Shown piece by piece: positions 6,291 through 13,060 of a stretch of 14,174 bases of DNA. The notes under the pieces are model-generated. The model was not told where the DNA came from, made no database searches, and saw only the letters and a program-made list of their open reading frames with translations. Positions within the stretch are counted from its first letter, which is position 1, and the number at the start of each line of letters is the position of its first letter. The translations under genes and the position numbers were made by a program. Origin of the DNA: CAYVLA01 sp964549615 [NCBI: uncultured Thermococci archaeon] (GTDB lineage: Archaea; CAYQAE01; CAYVLA01); contig CAZJVP010000015.1 of assembly GCA_964549615.1 (NCBI GenBank), positions 1-14,174 of the forward strand. The letters are read 5' to 3'.

Positions 6291-8849
6291 ATGTTGAGCG
6301 TCAGGCATGGGCTTCTCCTTGGGCTCGCCTTGCTTGCCTTTCAGGTCGCGGCCGGTCAACCGAGCCAAGTGCACATGACTTGGCAATCGGATCCGAGATA
6401 CTCGATCACGATAAGCTGGAGGACCTCGTCGGAGCGTCCTAGCGTTGTGGAGTACGGAACCGACGCAAGCTACGGATTCAGGGCGGAGGGGATCCCCGCG
6501 CAGGTTCACCACGTAATGCTGCAGGGCCTAAGGCCTGGGACCCTCTATCACTTCAGATGTGGTTCGGAGGGTGAATGGAGCCAGGACCTCACCTTTCAGA
6601 CCGCGCCGGAGGACGAGAGCCAGGGCTTCACCTTCGTGGCGCTCGGGGACTCGCGGACGAACTGGGACGTCTGGGGCAGGTGCGCCGAGGCGGTTCTCCA
6701 GACCGATCCGGCCTTCGTCCTGCACACGGGCGATCTTGTCGAAAACGGAGGCCAGCAGTCGGAATGGGACATCTGGTTTCTGAAGGCCGAGTCGCTGCTG
6801 AGCAGGAAGGTCATGATGCCGGTCCTCGGCAACCACGAGGGGAACCATCCCAAGTACTACGAACAGTTTGCGCTGCCGAACGTGGAGGACTGGTACTCGT
6901 TCGACTACGGCTGCGTGCACTTCATCGGACTTTCGACCGAGAAGTCGATGACCGGGGCGCAGCGGGCCTGGCTGGAGCAGGATCTTGCCTCGACGAACGC
7001 GACTTGGAAGATCGTCTTCTACCACAGGCCCATGTACAGCTCGGACGGCCATGGCTGCGAGAGACCGGTCTACGAGGCATGGGGGGATCTGCTCGACAAG
7101 TACCACGTCGACTTGGTGTTCAACGGCCATGACCACACGTACGAGAGGACCTATCCGATGTACGGCGACTGGTTGGCTGATTCGCCTGAGAACGGGACGA
7201 TACACATCGTAACGGGGGGTGCTGGCGCGCCGCTTGGCCGTCTGGTGTCCCGGGGGCCGTGGTGCGCGTCGTTCGTGCCTTATTACCACTTCCTCTTGGT
7301 CACGGTCAACCAGACCGACCTAAAGGTCGAGGCAAGGTTCTTCAACCAGACGGTCTTCGACGAGCTGCGAATTTCCAAGGCAAGGCTTCCGGACCTCAGG
7401 GCGGAGTCGGCTGTAACAGTTCCTGCGTTTCCGGTTCCAGGCGTGGACGCCCAGATCATGCTCACCATGGTGAACTCTGGGAAGAGCGCCAGCGGGGAAT
7501 GTGGCGTGGAGATCGCGATCGACGGCGCGTTGCTGTCCGTCGTCCGGCTCGGGCCGATTCCTGCAGGGGGGTCCGTGCCCATTAACCTGGTTTGGCGCCC
7601 GACGATCAGCGGGGTCCACAACCTCACCGTCAGGGTCGACCCTGACGGCGAGGTGGGTGAGGGACTGGGGGAGGCCAACAACGAGATGAGCTTGGCCATC
7701 CTCGTGTCGAGCCCGAAGCCGGACCTCTTGGTGGAGAGCGTCGACAGCAGCGCGCTGATGCCGACCTTGGGCGAGACCATCCGGTTCGTGGTTGATCTGA
7801 AGAACAGAGGCACGGCAGCCTCGGGGCCGTTCGGAGTAGAGGTGCGCCTCAACGACGTCGCCCTGAACCACACCGTCTTGCACCAAGGATTGCAGCCCGG
7901 CGAGACCAGGCGGTTGGACTTTTCGTGGCAGGTTTCTTGGGGCGACTGGAACCTCAGCGTCGTACTGGATCCCGAGGGTCGGGTGGACGAGCTTTTCGAG
8001 GACAACAACGTCATGGACGCGGCTTTCCGGTTCAGGGATCTGTGCAAGTGGGGACCGGCGTACCTGCCGCAGGGCTTCGTCAAGGGCGAGCCCGTCATCA
8101 TATACTACAACACATCCGAGGGACGGATACCCCCCGCCTCCAGCACATGCGTGGTCGTGTGGGGCATGAACGGGTGGAAGAAGCCGCCGGCTCAGTTGGC
8201 GCCGCCGGGGACCACGACGCGGACGATGTTCGAGACCCCCATGCAGAGGGTCTCGGGCGATCTGTGGTTTGCGGTTCTGCCGACCGCGGAGGGCATGGAC
8301 TGGATCGACCTGAAATTCGAGGATCGCCAGATGCTCGCCAAGGTCTTCGACGACAACAACGGCTCCAACTGGATCGTTCCCTGCGCGGATTGGGTAAGGT
8401 CAAGGCTCGACGAGTTCCTGCTAGCCATATCGGACGCAGAGGCCGTGGGCGTTGATGTGGCCGGCTACCGCGCACTGGCCGAACAGGCTAGCCTTACCCT
8501 CTCGGCGGGGCGGCCCACCGAGGCCCTGAAGCTGATCCACGATGCGGTCGATCGATGCCGGTCGGATGAGTGCCGGGCCCTCTTCGAGACGGCGAGTCGC
8601 GAGTACCTTGAGGCCGTGGCGGAGGGATTGGAAATCCCAAGGGCCCAAAGCTACCTGAACGCCGCGAGGGCTCAGATGGAATCTGGCAACTTCTCCGGAT
8701 CCAAGCACTGGAGCCTGCTCGTGCTGGGCCTGATCCAGGAGGCGCGGGCGAAGATCCCGGAAGGTGTTTCCCCCGCGGCCGCCCTGGGGGCTTTGAGTCT
8801 GCTCCTGTGGAGGAAGCGGGCAAGCTGGGGCAGCCGCAGGGAACATTGA
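6291..8849 (+). CDS. Large secreted metallophosphoesterase (PAP-like) with FnIII, two CARDB and CBM25-like modules
   Basis: The protein is 852 residues from ATG 6291, chosen because a compact signal peptide follows (LLLGLALLAFQVAAG). GTG 6258, preceded by AGGGTGA, would add 11 residues. Domains: FnIII-like at 25-106; calcineurin-like phosphoesterase at about 112-360; CARDB 1 at 366-475; CARDB 2 at 476-583; a CBM25-like starch-binding type module at 588-698 (VIIYYNTSEG, VWGMNGW, FDDNNGSNW); a helical region at 705-820; and a tail PEGVSPAAALGALSLLLWRKR that resembles a membrane anchor or sorting signal. Metal ligands are visible: GD 119-120, GDL 147-149, GNHE 180-183, His245 in FYHRP, and GHDHTYER with His280/His282. 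The metal-bound Tyr of true purple acid phosphatases (GDxxY) is Glu here, so the enzyme should not be purple. About ten N-X-S/T sequons fit archaeal surface glycosylation. Likely hydrolyses phosphate esters outside the cell; substrate unknown. Confidence 0.9.
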   Translation: MLSVRHGLLLGLALLAFQVAAGQPSQVHMTWQSDPRYSITISWRTSSERPSVVEYGTDASYGFRAEGIPAQVHHVMLQGLRPGTLYHFRCGSEGEWSQDLTFQTAPEDESQGFTFVALGDSRTNWDVWGRCAEAVLQTDPAFVLHTGDLVENGGQQSEWDIWFLKAESLLSRKVMMPVLGNHEGNHPKYYEQFALPNVEDWYSFDYGCVHFIGLSTEKSMTGAQRAWLEQDLASTNATWKIVFYHRPMYSSDGHGCERPVYEAWGDLLDKYHVDLVFNGHDHTYERTYPMYGDWLADSPENGTIHIVTGGAGAPLGRLVSRGPWCASFVPYYHFLLVTVNQTDLKVEARFFNQTVFDELRISKARLPDLRAESAVTVPAFPVPGVDAQIMLTMVNSGKSASGECGVEIAIDGALLSVVRLGPIPAGGSVPINLVWRPTISGVHNLTVRVDPDGEVGEGLGEANNEMSLAILVSSPKPDLLVESVDSSALMPTLGETIRFVVDLKNRGTAASGPFGVEVRLNDVALNHTVLHQGLQPGETRRLDFSWQVSWGDWNLSVVLDPEGRVDELFEDNNVMDAAFRFRDLCKWGPAYLPQGFVKGEPVIIYYNTSEGRIPPASSTCVVVWGMNGWKKPPAQLAPPGTTTRTMFETPMQRVSGDLWFAVLPTAEGMDWIDLKFEDRQMLAKVFDDNNGSNWIVPCADWVRSRLDEFLLAISDAEAVGVDVAGYRALAEQASLTLSAGRPTEALKLIHDAVDRCRSDECRALFETASREYLEAVAEGLEIPRAQSYLNAARAQMESGNFSGSKHWSLLVLGLIQEARAKIPEGVSPAAALGALSLLLWRKRASWGSRREH

Positions 8850-8890
8850 TAACCTCCGCCGACTAGCCGGTAAGCGGTTGGGCGGGAAAC

Positions 8891-9421
8891 ATGGCGCGCC
8901 TCGAGGAAGCAGAGCGGATCTTCAGGCACATCCGCAGGAGATACGACAAGAACCCCGAGGACGAGTGGCGCATACTGGTTGGGCGGGATTCGGCGGGGCG
9001 GCTCACGCAGCTCATCGCGGATTCGACTCACACCTGGCAGATCAAGGGCGAGATGGTCGCTCCCGGAAGGTTTGCCGGGGTCGGCTTGAGGTTGCCGGGA
9101 GTCAGGAGCGAGGATTTGCTTGAGATCGAGGGCCCCTTCTATGGCTGGAGGCCGCTGACCAGAAGCATGGTGATGGAGATCCTGAGGGGTGGCTCCGGCC
9201 CGAGTTTGGAGAGCCTGATATCGATCCCCCGTGCCTCAACGAAGATGGCCACCAAGCTTGCCCTATCCACCGGTGCCCTCATCGAGGGGCCGATAGTCCA
9301 TTCAGCTAGCCCGATCTCGGCGATATCGAGCAAGCAGGAGGATCTTGAAGTCATGTTGAACAGGGGCCTGGACAAGCTCATGCTTAGGAAATTCCCGGAG
9401 ACCCGCTACGCTTATGGTTGA
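8891..9421 (+). CDS. Unrecognised soluble protein (176 aa)
   Basis: ATG 8891 opens 176 codons, 41 bases after the phosphoesterase and 58 before the propeller gene, so it is probably in the same transcript. There is no signal peptide, membrane helix or cysteine. The N-terminus is a charged helix (LEEAERIFRHIRRRYDKN), followed by strand-like segments with WRILVGRDSAGRLTQL and a middle HTWQIKGEMV. The C-terminal half has Ser/Thr-rich strands followed by a basic end (LDKLMLRKFPETRYAYG). The codon third positions are GC-rich like the neighbours, which supports it being real. No family is recognised and no function is proposed. No clear Shine-Dalgarno is seen; a weak TGATAAC at 8848 is too uncertain to call a TATA box. 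Confidence 0.7.
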   Translation: MARLEEAERIFRHIRRRYDKNPEDEWRILVGRDSAGRLTQLIADSTHTWQIKGEMVAPGRFAGVGLRLPGVRSEDLLEIEGPFYGWRPLTRSMVMEILRGGSGPSLESLISIPRASTKMATKLALSTGALIEGPIVHSASPISAISSKQEDLEVMLNRGLDKLMLRKFPETRYAYG

Positions 9422-9479
9422 AACCTCGCGGCCCCAGACACGCGTCATACATTTCAATCCCTAATGAGCGTGGGATACG

Positions 9480-10544
9480 TTGAAGAACAAGCATCTGGAC
9501 GTGCGGTCGCTGGACGGGTCTACGGAGGTCTACGCAGCGAGGGAGCGAGGCTACTTCCCAGTAGTTCTGAGGACCGGTCCAAGAGAGGCGGTCGCGGCCA
9601 TCCGGGGAGGCGCGGGACACATCGGGATCCGAGGCAGACTGGAGATCATCCGCACGGCGGACTCGGGCCGGACCTGGTCCCAGCCCGTGGTCGCCGCCCA
9701 GAGCGAGTGGGATGACCGGAACCCGTCGTTGGGCATGGCCTTGGACGGCACGATGGTCCTTGCTTACCACCACCAGGGCAACTATGACGAGAAGGGTGAC
9801 CTAAGAGCGGGCGACAAGGTGGACACCCTGATCCGGACATCGAAAGACTTGGGCAGGACTTGGAGCGAGGCATTCCCACTCAGCTTCACGCCGCTGAGAG
9901 GCCGATCCCCCTATGGCAGGATGCTGAACCTGGGTAAGGACCTCCTGATGCCGATCTACGGGGCTCCCCCTGGAAGGCCTCTGACCGAGCGCTCGGCGAG
10001 CTACATACTTCGGTCAAGGGACGGAAGGACCTGGGGGGACGTCTCCCTGGTGGCGCGGGAGATGAACGAGACCTCCTTGATCTGCCTTCCGGACGGGGAA
10101 CTCCTCGCACTGATGAGGTCCGAGAAGCACCACCCGGACTCGTTGTATTCGGCCCGATCTCCCGACGGCGGCCGGACCTGGTCGGACCCCGTCAGGGTCA
10201 CGGCGGATTCCGAGCATCCAGGCGATGTCATCCTTCTTTCGAACGGTTGGCTTCTCTTGGCCTTCGGGCACAGGCACCCGCCCTTCGGCGTTCAGGGGCT
10301 CGTCAGCACCGACTGGGGCCGGACCTGGGCCGAGGACTTCAGGCTCATCTTCACCGACGACCGGCCGGGCTCCGACTGCGGCTATCCCAGCCTTGCGGTC
10401 TTCGCGGACGGGACCTTGCTGGTGATGTACTACTCGGCCGGGGATCACATGGATTCCCGCAGGCTTGACGGTGCCTTCGCGAAGGCCCTCCTTTTCGATG
10501 AGGACGAGTTGATAGCTGCACTTCGGAAAGGCGGTCTCAAGTAG
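9480..10544 (+). CDS. Asp-box (BNR) beta-propeller, sialidase-superfamily protein
   Basis: The protein is 354 residues from TTG 9480. Five Asp-box motifs (S/T-x-D-x-G-R-T-W type) recur at about 60, 121, 179, 228 and 277: ADSGRTWSQP, SKDLGRTWSE, SRDGRTWGD, SPDGGRTWSDP and STDWGRTWAED. These mark the blades of a six-bladed propeller as in exo-sialidases. Intervening strands fit too (DDRNPSLGMALDGTMVLAY, MNETSLICLPDGELLALMR, GYPSLAVFADGTLLVMYY). There is no signal peptide, so it should act in the cytoplasm, unusual for a sialidase. The FRIP motif that carries the first catalytic arginine is not evident, so sialic acid cleavage should not be assumed; other glycan hydrolase, lyase or binding roles are possible. 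The start is uncertain: there is no strong Shine-Dalgarno, but an AT-rich CATACATTTCAA at 9446-9457 would allow near-leaderless initiation. Confidence 0.88.
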   Translation: MKNKHLDVRSLDGSTEVYAARERGYFPVVLRTGPREAVAAIRGGAGHIGIRGRLEIIRTADSGRTWSQPVVAAQSEWDDRNPSLGMALDGTMVLAYHHQGNYDEKGDLRAGDKVDTLIRTSKDLGRTWSEAFPLSFTPLRGRSPYGRMLNLGKDLLMPIYGAPPGRPLTERSASYILRSRDGRTWGDVSLVAREMNETSLICLPDGELLALMRSEKHHPDSLYSARSPDGGRTWSDPVRVTADSEHPGDVILLSNGWLLLAFGHRHPPFGVQGLVSTDWGRTWAEDFRLIFTDDRPGSDCGYPSLAVFADGTLLVMYYSAGDHMDSRRLDGAFAKALLFDEDELIAALRKGGLK

Positions 10545-10549
10545 CTGGG

Positions 10550-10595
10550 GCATCCCTCGGCGGATGCAAGGCTGGCCCGGATCTGAAGATCGGGC
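10550..10595. terminator. Paired hairpins between convergent genes, possible bidirectional terminator
   Basis: The 52-base gap between the propeller stop (10544) and the rad50 stop (10597) is mostly hairpin. The first is GCATCC-CTCGGC-GGATGC at 10550-10567 (6-bp stem). The second is GCCC(G)GATC-TGAA-GATCGGGC at 10575-10595 (8 bp with one bulged G and a 4-base loop). No T-run follows on either side. The position suits 3'-end formation or mRNA protection for both genes. Confidence 0.4.
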
Positions 10596-10596
10596 A

Positions 10597-12681
10597 TCAG
10601 GCAAGGACTATCCTGTTCATCTGCCCGTGGGTGCCTATCTCCTCCATGAGCTCACGGTTATGGGTGACTATGAGGACCTGGGCTACCGTCCGCAACCCCG
10701 CGATCGTCCGAGCAAGGGCACGGACGTTAGCCTCGTCGAGGTACTCGGTCGGTTCGTCCAGTATCAGGAAGCTGGGGACGCGTTGGGCTTCGGATCCCTG
10801 GGGCCCGCCGGGCATCTTCTGCGCAACGTGGGAGAGCGCGATCCGAAGGGCTAGCCCGGCCATCACCCTCTCGCCGACCGATAGCGCCCTCGAGGGAAGC
10901 TGGGCGCCCGACTCCGTCTCGGCGATGACGTCGTAGTCCTGCGTGAGTTCGATGCGTTTGATCATCCCGCCTGAGTAGATGCTGGAAAAGAGGGCCTGGG
11001 TCTCGGCGGCAACAGATGGAAGGATCTTCCTGCGCGCATAGGGCCCGATGTTGTTGAACGCCCATCTGATGTCCCTGATCATCTCAAGCTCTCTTGCCAG
11101 GCGCGCGTGCTTCTCCTCCGCGGCTTTGAGTGCGGCCTTCTTCATCTGCTGTTCGGCCAGCCTCTCCATGAGCACGGGGATCTCCGCCTCCAGCCTCTGC
11201 AGGATCTGTTTGTTGGCAAGGTACCGTCCCTTGGCCTCGGCCAAGGCCTGGTCGGGTCCGGCGGCGGTGGGGACGGTCCTCTCCAGCTCCTGGAGGAGCT
11301 GGGTCTCCCTCTCAAGGGCCTTCTCCAGTTCCCTCTTCTGCTGGACATATGATCCGAGCTCGGCCTCGAGCTCCTCCTTGGATACCTTTAGGCCCGAGTT
11401 CTGCGCCTCGGCGTCCGAGATCTCCTTGGCTAGGTCCTCGAGCTGGGCGCGCAGCCTTGCCGCGCGGGATTTGGAGGCCTCGTCGGATTGCTCGAACCTG
11501 CGGAGATCGATTCTGCGCTTCTCGATGGCCTCTTGGAGTTCCCTGATCTTGGCGTCCAACGCCCTTCGGGTCTCCCTTGCATGCTCGGGGAGGAGTTCGG
11601 ACCCGCATATGGGACAGACCGTCTGCCCCTTTGCCTCCATCTGCGCGAAGGACGTGATGAGGGCCTTGCGGGACTCAAGCTCAGCTTCAAGTCTGAGGAC
11701 CTCGGATTTGAGCTCCTCCAGAACGGCTTGCCCCCTCGCTATCTCCTCGTCCACCCTCGAGATCCTGTCCATGAGTGCCTTCTGCTCGTCCTTCAGCGAG
11801 TCGATCCTTGTCTCCCGGCGCCTCAGCTCGGCTTCGATCTCCAGCAGCCTGTCGTTGAGGGATTCCGTCTTCTGCTCCAGTTGGAGGAGTTGATCCCTCA
11901 TGTTCTGCACTTTCTCGGACTGGGCGGCCTTTGATCGCTCTAGCTGGATGAGGTCCCCTGCAGGTTCGGCCACCCCCGCCAGGGCCCCGAGCTTCTTCTC
12001 CGCCTCACGGATCTCGCCTTCGATCCTGATCTTCTCCTCCATGCGTTGCGAGAGTTCCGAAGAGACGGAGAGAAGGTTGTCCAGCTCGGCCTTCGCCCTG
12101 ATCAGTTCCTCCCTCGCCAAGACGGCCTGCTTCTCCAGGTCGGACTCGGCCTTCCTCAGGTCCCTCCAGGCGTCCTCGAAGACCCCAAAGCCGATCATGC
12201 GGTCGATCTCGCGCTCCCTCTCCTTGCCTGCTTCAAGCAGTGCCCTGATCTCGCCCTGCCTGATGTAGCAGGAATTGCTGTAGGAGCTGTGGCTGAGCCC
12301 CACCAGCCTCAAGATCTCCTCGTCGACCTTGGCCTTTCTGTTTGAGATCTCGACCCCGTCCTTGGTGAGACGGGCGGCGGCCGTTGAGGCACCCGTCTGG
12401 CCCTTGCTGATCTGCCGGAAGACGGTCAGAGCCCTGGTCTGGGAGTCCTCCTGCACGCTGAAGCTCAACGACACGGAGGCAAGGCTTTCGCCCAACCTTA
12501 CGAGAGGCTCAAGGCCAGGACGTCCCGAAACCGAGCCGTAAAAAGCGAACTCGATCGCCTCAAGGATTGAGGTCTTTCCGGAGCCGTTTGGGCCCTGCAG
12601 CACGTTTATCCCGGGTGAGAGATCGATCTCCTTGGCTTTGAAGTTCTTGAAGTTCTGGAGCGAAAGGTGGGTGAGGATCAT
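10597..12681 (-). CDS. rad50: Rad50-type SMC-like ATPase with zinc hook (compact)
   Basis: This 694-residue protein has the complete Rad50 plan. The N-terminal ATPase lobe has Walker A GPNGSGKT at 30-37 and the Q-loop in IRQGEI (Gln142). Coiled coil runs about 172-345, the zinc hook CPIC is at 356-359, and coiled coil returns about 365-540. The C-terminal lobe has the signature RALSVGER at 598-605, Walker B FLILDEP at 638-644, the D-loop EYLDE and the switch His674 in VTHNREL. With Mre11, Rad50 tethers and processes DNA ends; two hooks join through one zinc ion. It is shorter than the roughly 850-900 residues usual in archaea, because each coil arm is only about 175 residues. The signature has Val where LSGGE is canonical. 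No mre11, herA or nurA lies in the window. The ATG overlaps the preceding gene's stop by four bases (ATGA), so translation is coupled to the 90-residue protein. A recombination/repair role is likely; a non-Mre11 partner is possible. Confidence 0.92.
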   Translation of the reverse strand: MILTHLSLQNFKNFKAKEIDLSPGINVLQGPNGSGKTSILEAIEFAFYGSVSGRPGLEPLVRLGESLASVSLSFSVQEDSQTRALTVFRQISKGQTGASTAAARLTKDGVEISNRKAKVDEEILRLVGLSHSSYSNSCYIRQGEIRALLEAGKEREREIDRMIGFGVFEDAWRDLRKAESDLEKQAVLAREELIRAKAELDNLLSVSSELSQRMEEKIRIEGEIREAEKKLGALAGVAEPAGDLIQLERSKAAQSEKVQNMRDQLLQLEQKTESLNDRLLEIEAELRRRETRIDSLKDEQKALMDRISRVDEEIARGQAVLEELKSEVLRLEAELESRKALITSFAQMEAKGQTVCPICGSELLPEHARETRRALDAKIRELQEAIEKRRIDLRRFEQSDEASKSRAARLRAQLEDLAKEISDAEAQNSGLKVSKEELEAELGSYVQQKRELEKALERETQLLQELERTVPTAAGPDQALAEAKGRYLANKQILQRLEAEIPVLMERLAEQQMKKAALKAAEEKHARLARELEMIRDIRWAFNNIGPYARRKILPSVAAETQALFSSIYSGGMIKRIELTQDYDVIAETESGAQLPSRALSVGERVMAGLALRIALSHVAQKMPGGPQGSEAQRVPSFLILDEPTEYLDEANVRALARTIAGLRTVAQVLIVTHNRELMEEIGTHGQMNRIVLA

Positions 12682-12950
12682 GCCCCCTCCTCTCCCCTCT
12701 TGATGCTCTGCTTCAGCGACTCAAGCAGCTTGTCCTCGATATCCGGTTCCTTCACGTACGGTGGCTTCCTCGGCGTGGGTCCTGCCGTTTCTGCCTCCTT
12801 CCTCTTGGCCTCGCTCTCCATGGCTCCCCTTAGAAGCTTCTTGGCGGCCTCCACGAGGCCGTCAAGCTCCTTGGGCTCGTACTTGGACGAGAAATTCTCC
12901 CTTAGGAAGGACTCCAGAATGGCGTATATGTCCGGGGCTTCCTCGGGCAT
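12678..12950 (-). CDS. Small charged helical protein coupled to rad50 (90 aa)
   Basis: Not recognised. From ATG 12950 (MPEEAPDIYAILESFLREN) it gives 90 residues. Residues 5-20 and 26-55 are predicted amphipathic helices, 58-70 is a Pro/Lys-rich linker (GPTPRKPPYVKEP), and 71-86 is a further charged helix. There are no cysteines, signal peptide or membrane segment. The frame is open further upstream to 13061, but that extension is Pro/Arg-rich, abuts the next gene's stop and lies across a TATA-like box, so 12950 is preferred; a partial GGGAG sits six bases before it. Its stop overlaps the rad50 start by four bases, the strongest clue to its role. It may bind Rad50 or DNA ends, in effect a co-translated accessory subunit. 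That is inference from gene order only. Confidence 0.7.
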   Translation of the reverse strand: MPEEAPDIYAILESFLRENFSSKYEPKELDGLVEAAKKLLRGAMESEAKRKEAETAGPTPRKPPYVKEPDIEDKLLESLKQSIKRGEEGA

Positions 12951-12980
12951 GGGCGGCTCCCTAACCTGTGTGTTGTGGGG

Positions 12981-12987
12981 CTTAAAG
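12981..12987 (-). promoter_or_regulatory. TATA-like box for the small protein-rad50 operon
   Basis: The minus strand reads CTTTAAG, preceded by the purine-rich GGAAAAGG as a possible BRE. The centre at 12984 is 34 bases before ATG 12950, predicting a leader of about eight bases. It supports the shorter start of the small gene and an independent promoter for the pair. Confidence 0.55.
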
Positions 12988-13060
12988 CCTTTTCCGGCTT
13001 GTGGTGCTGGGCGCGGGGTGTCTCGGCCTGCGCTCGGCAGTGGGCGGAAAAGCGAGCACA

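Noticed and set aside
11048-11893. Plus-strand open frame of 281 codons
   Set aside because: It is the antisense of the Rad50 coiled coil; its Ser/Leu-rich low-complexity translation mirrors Glu/Arg/Lys codons on the other strand.
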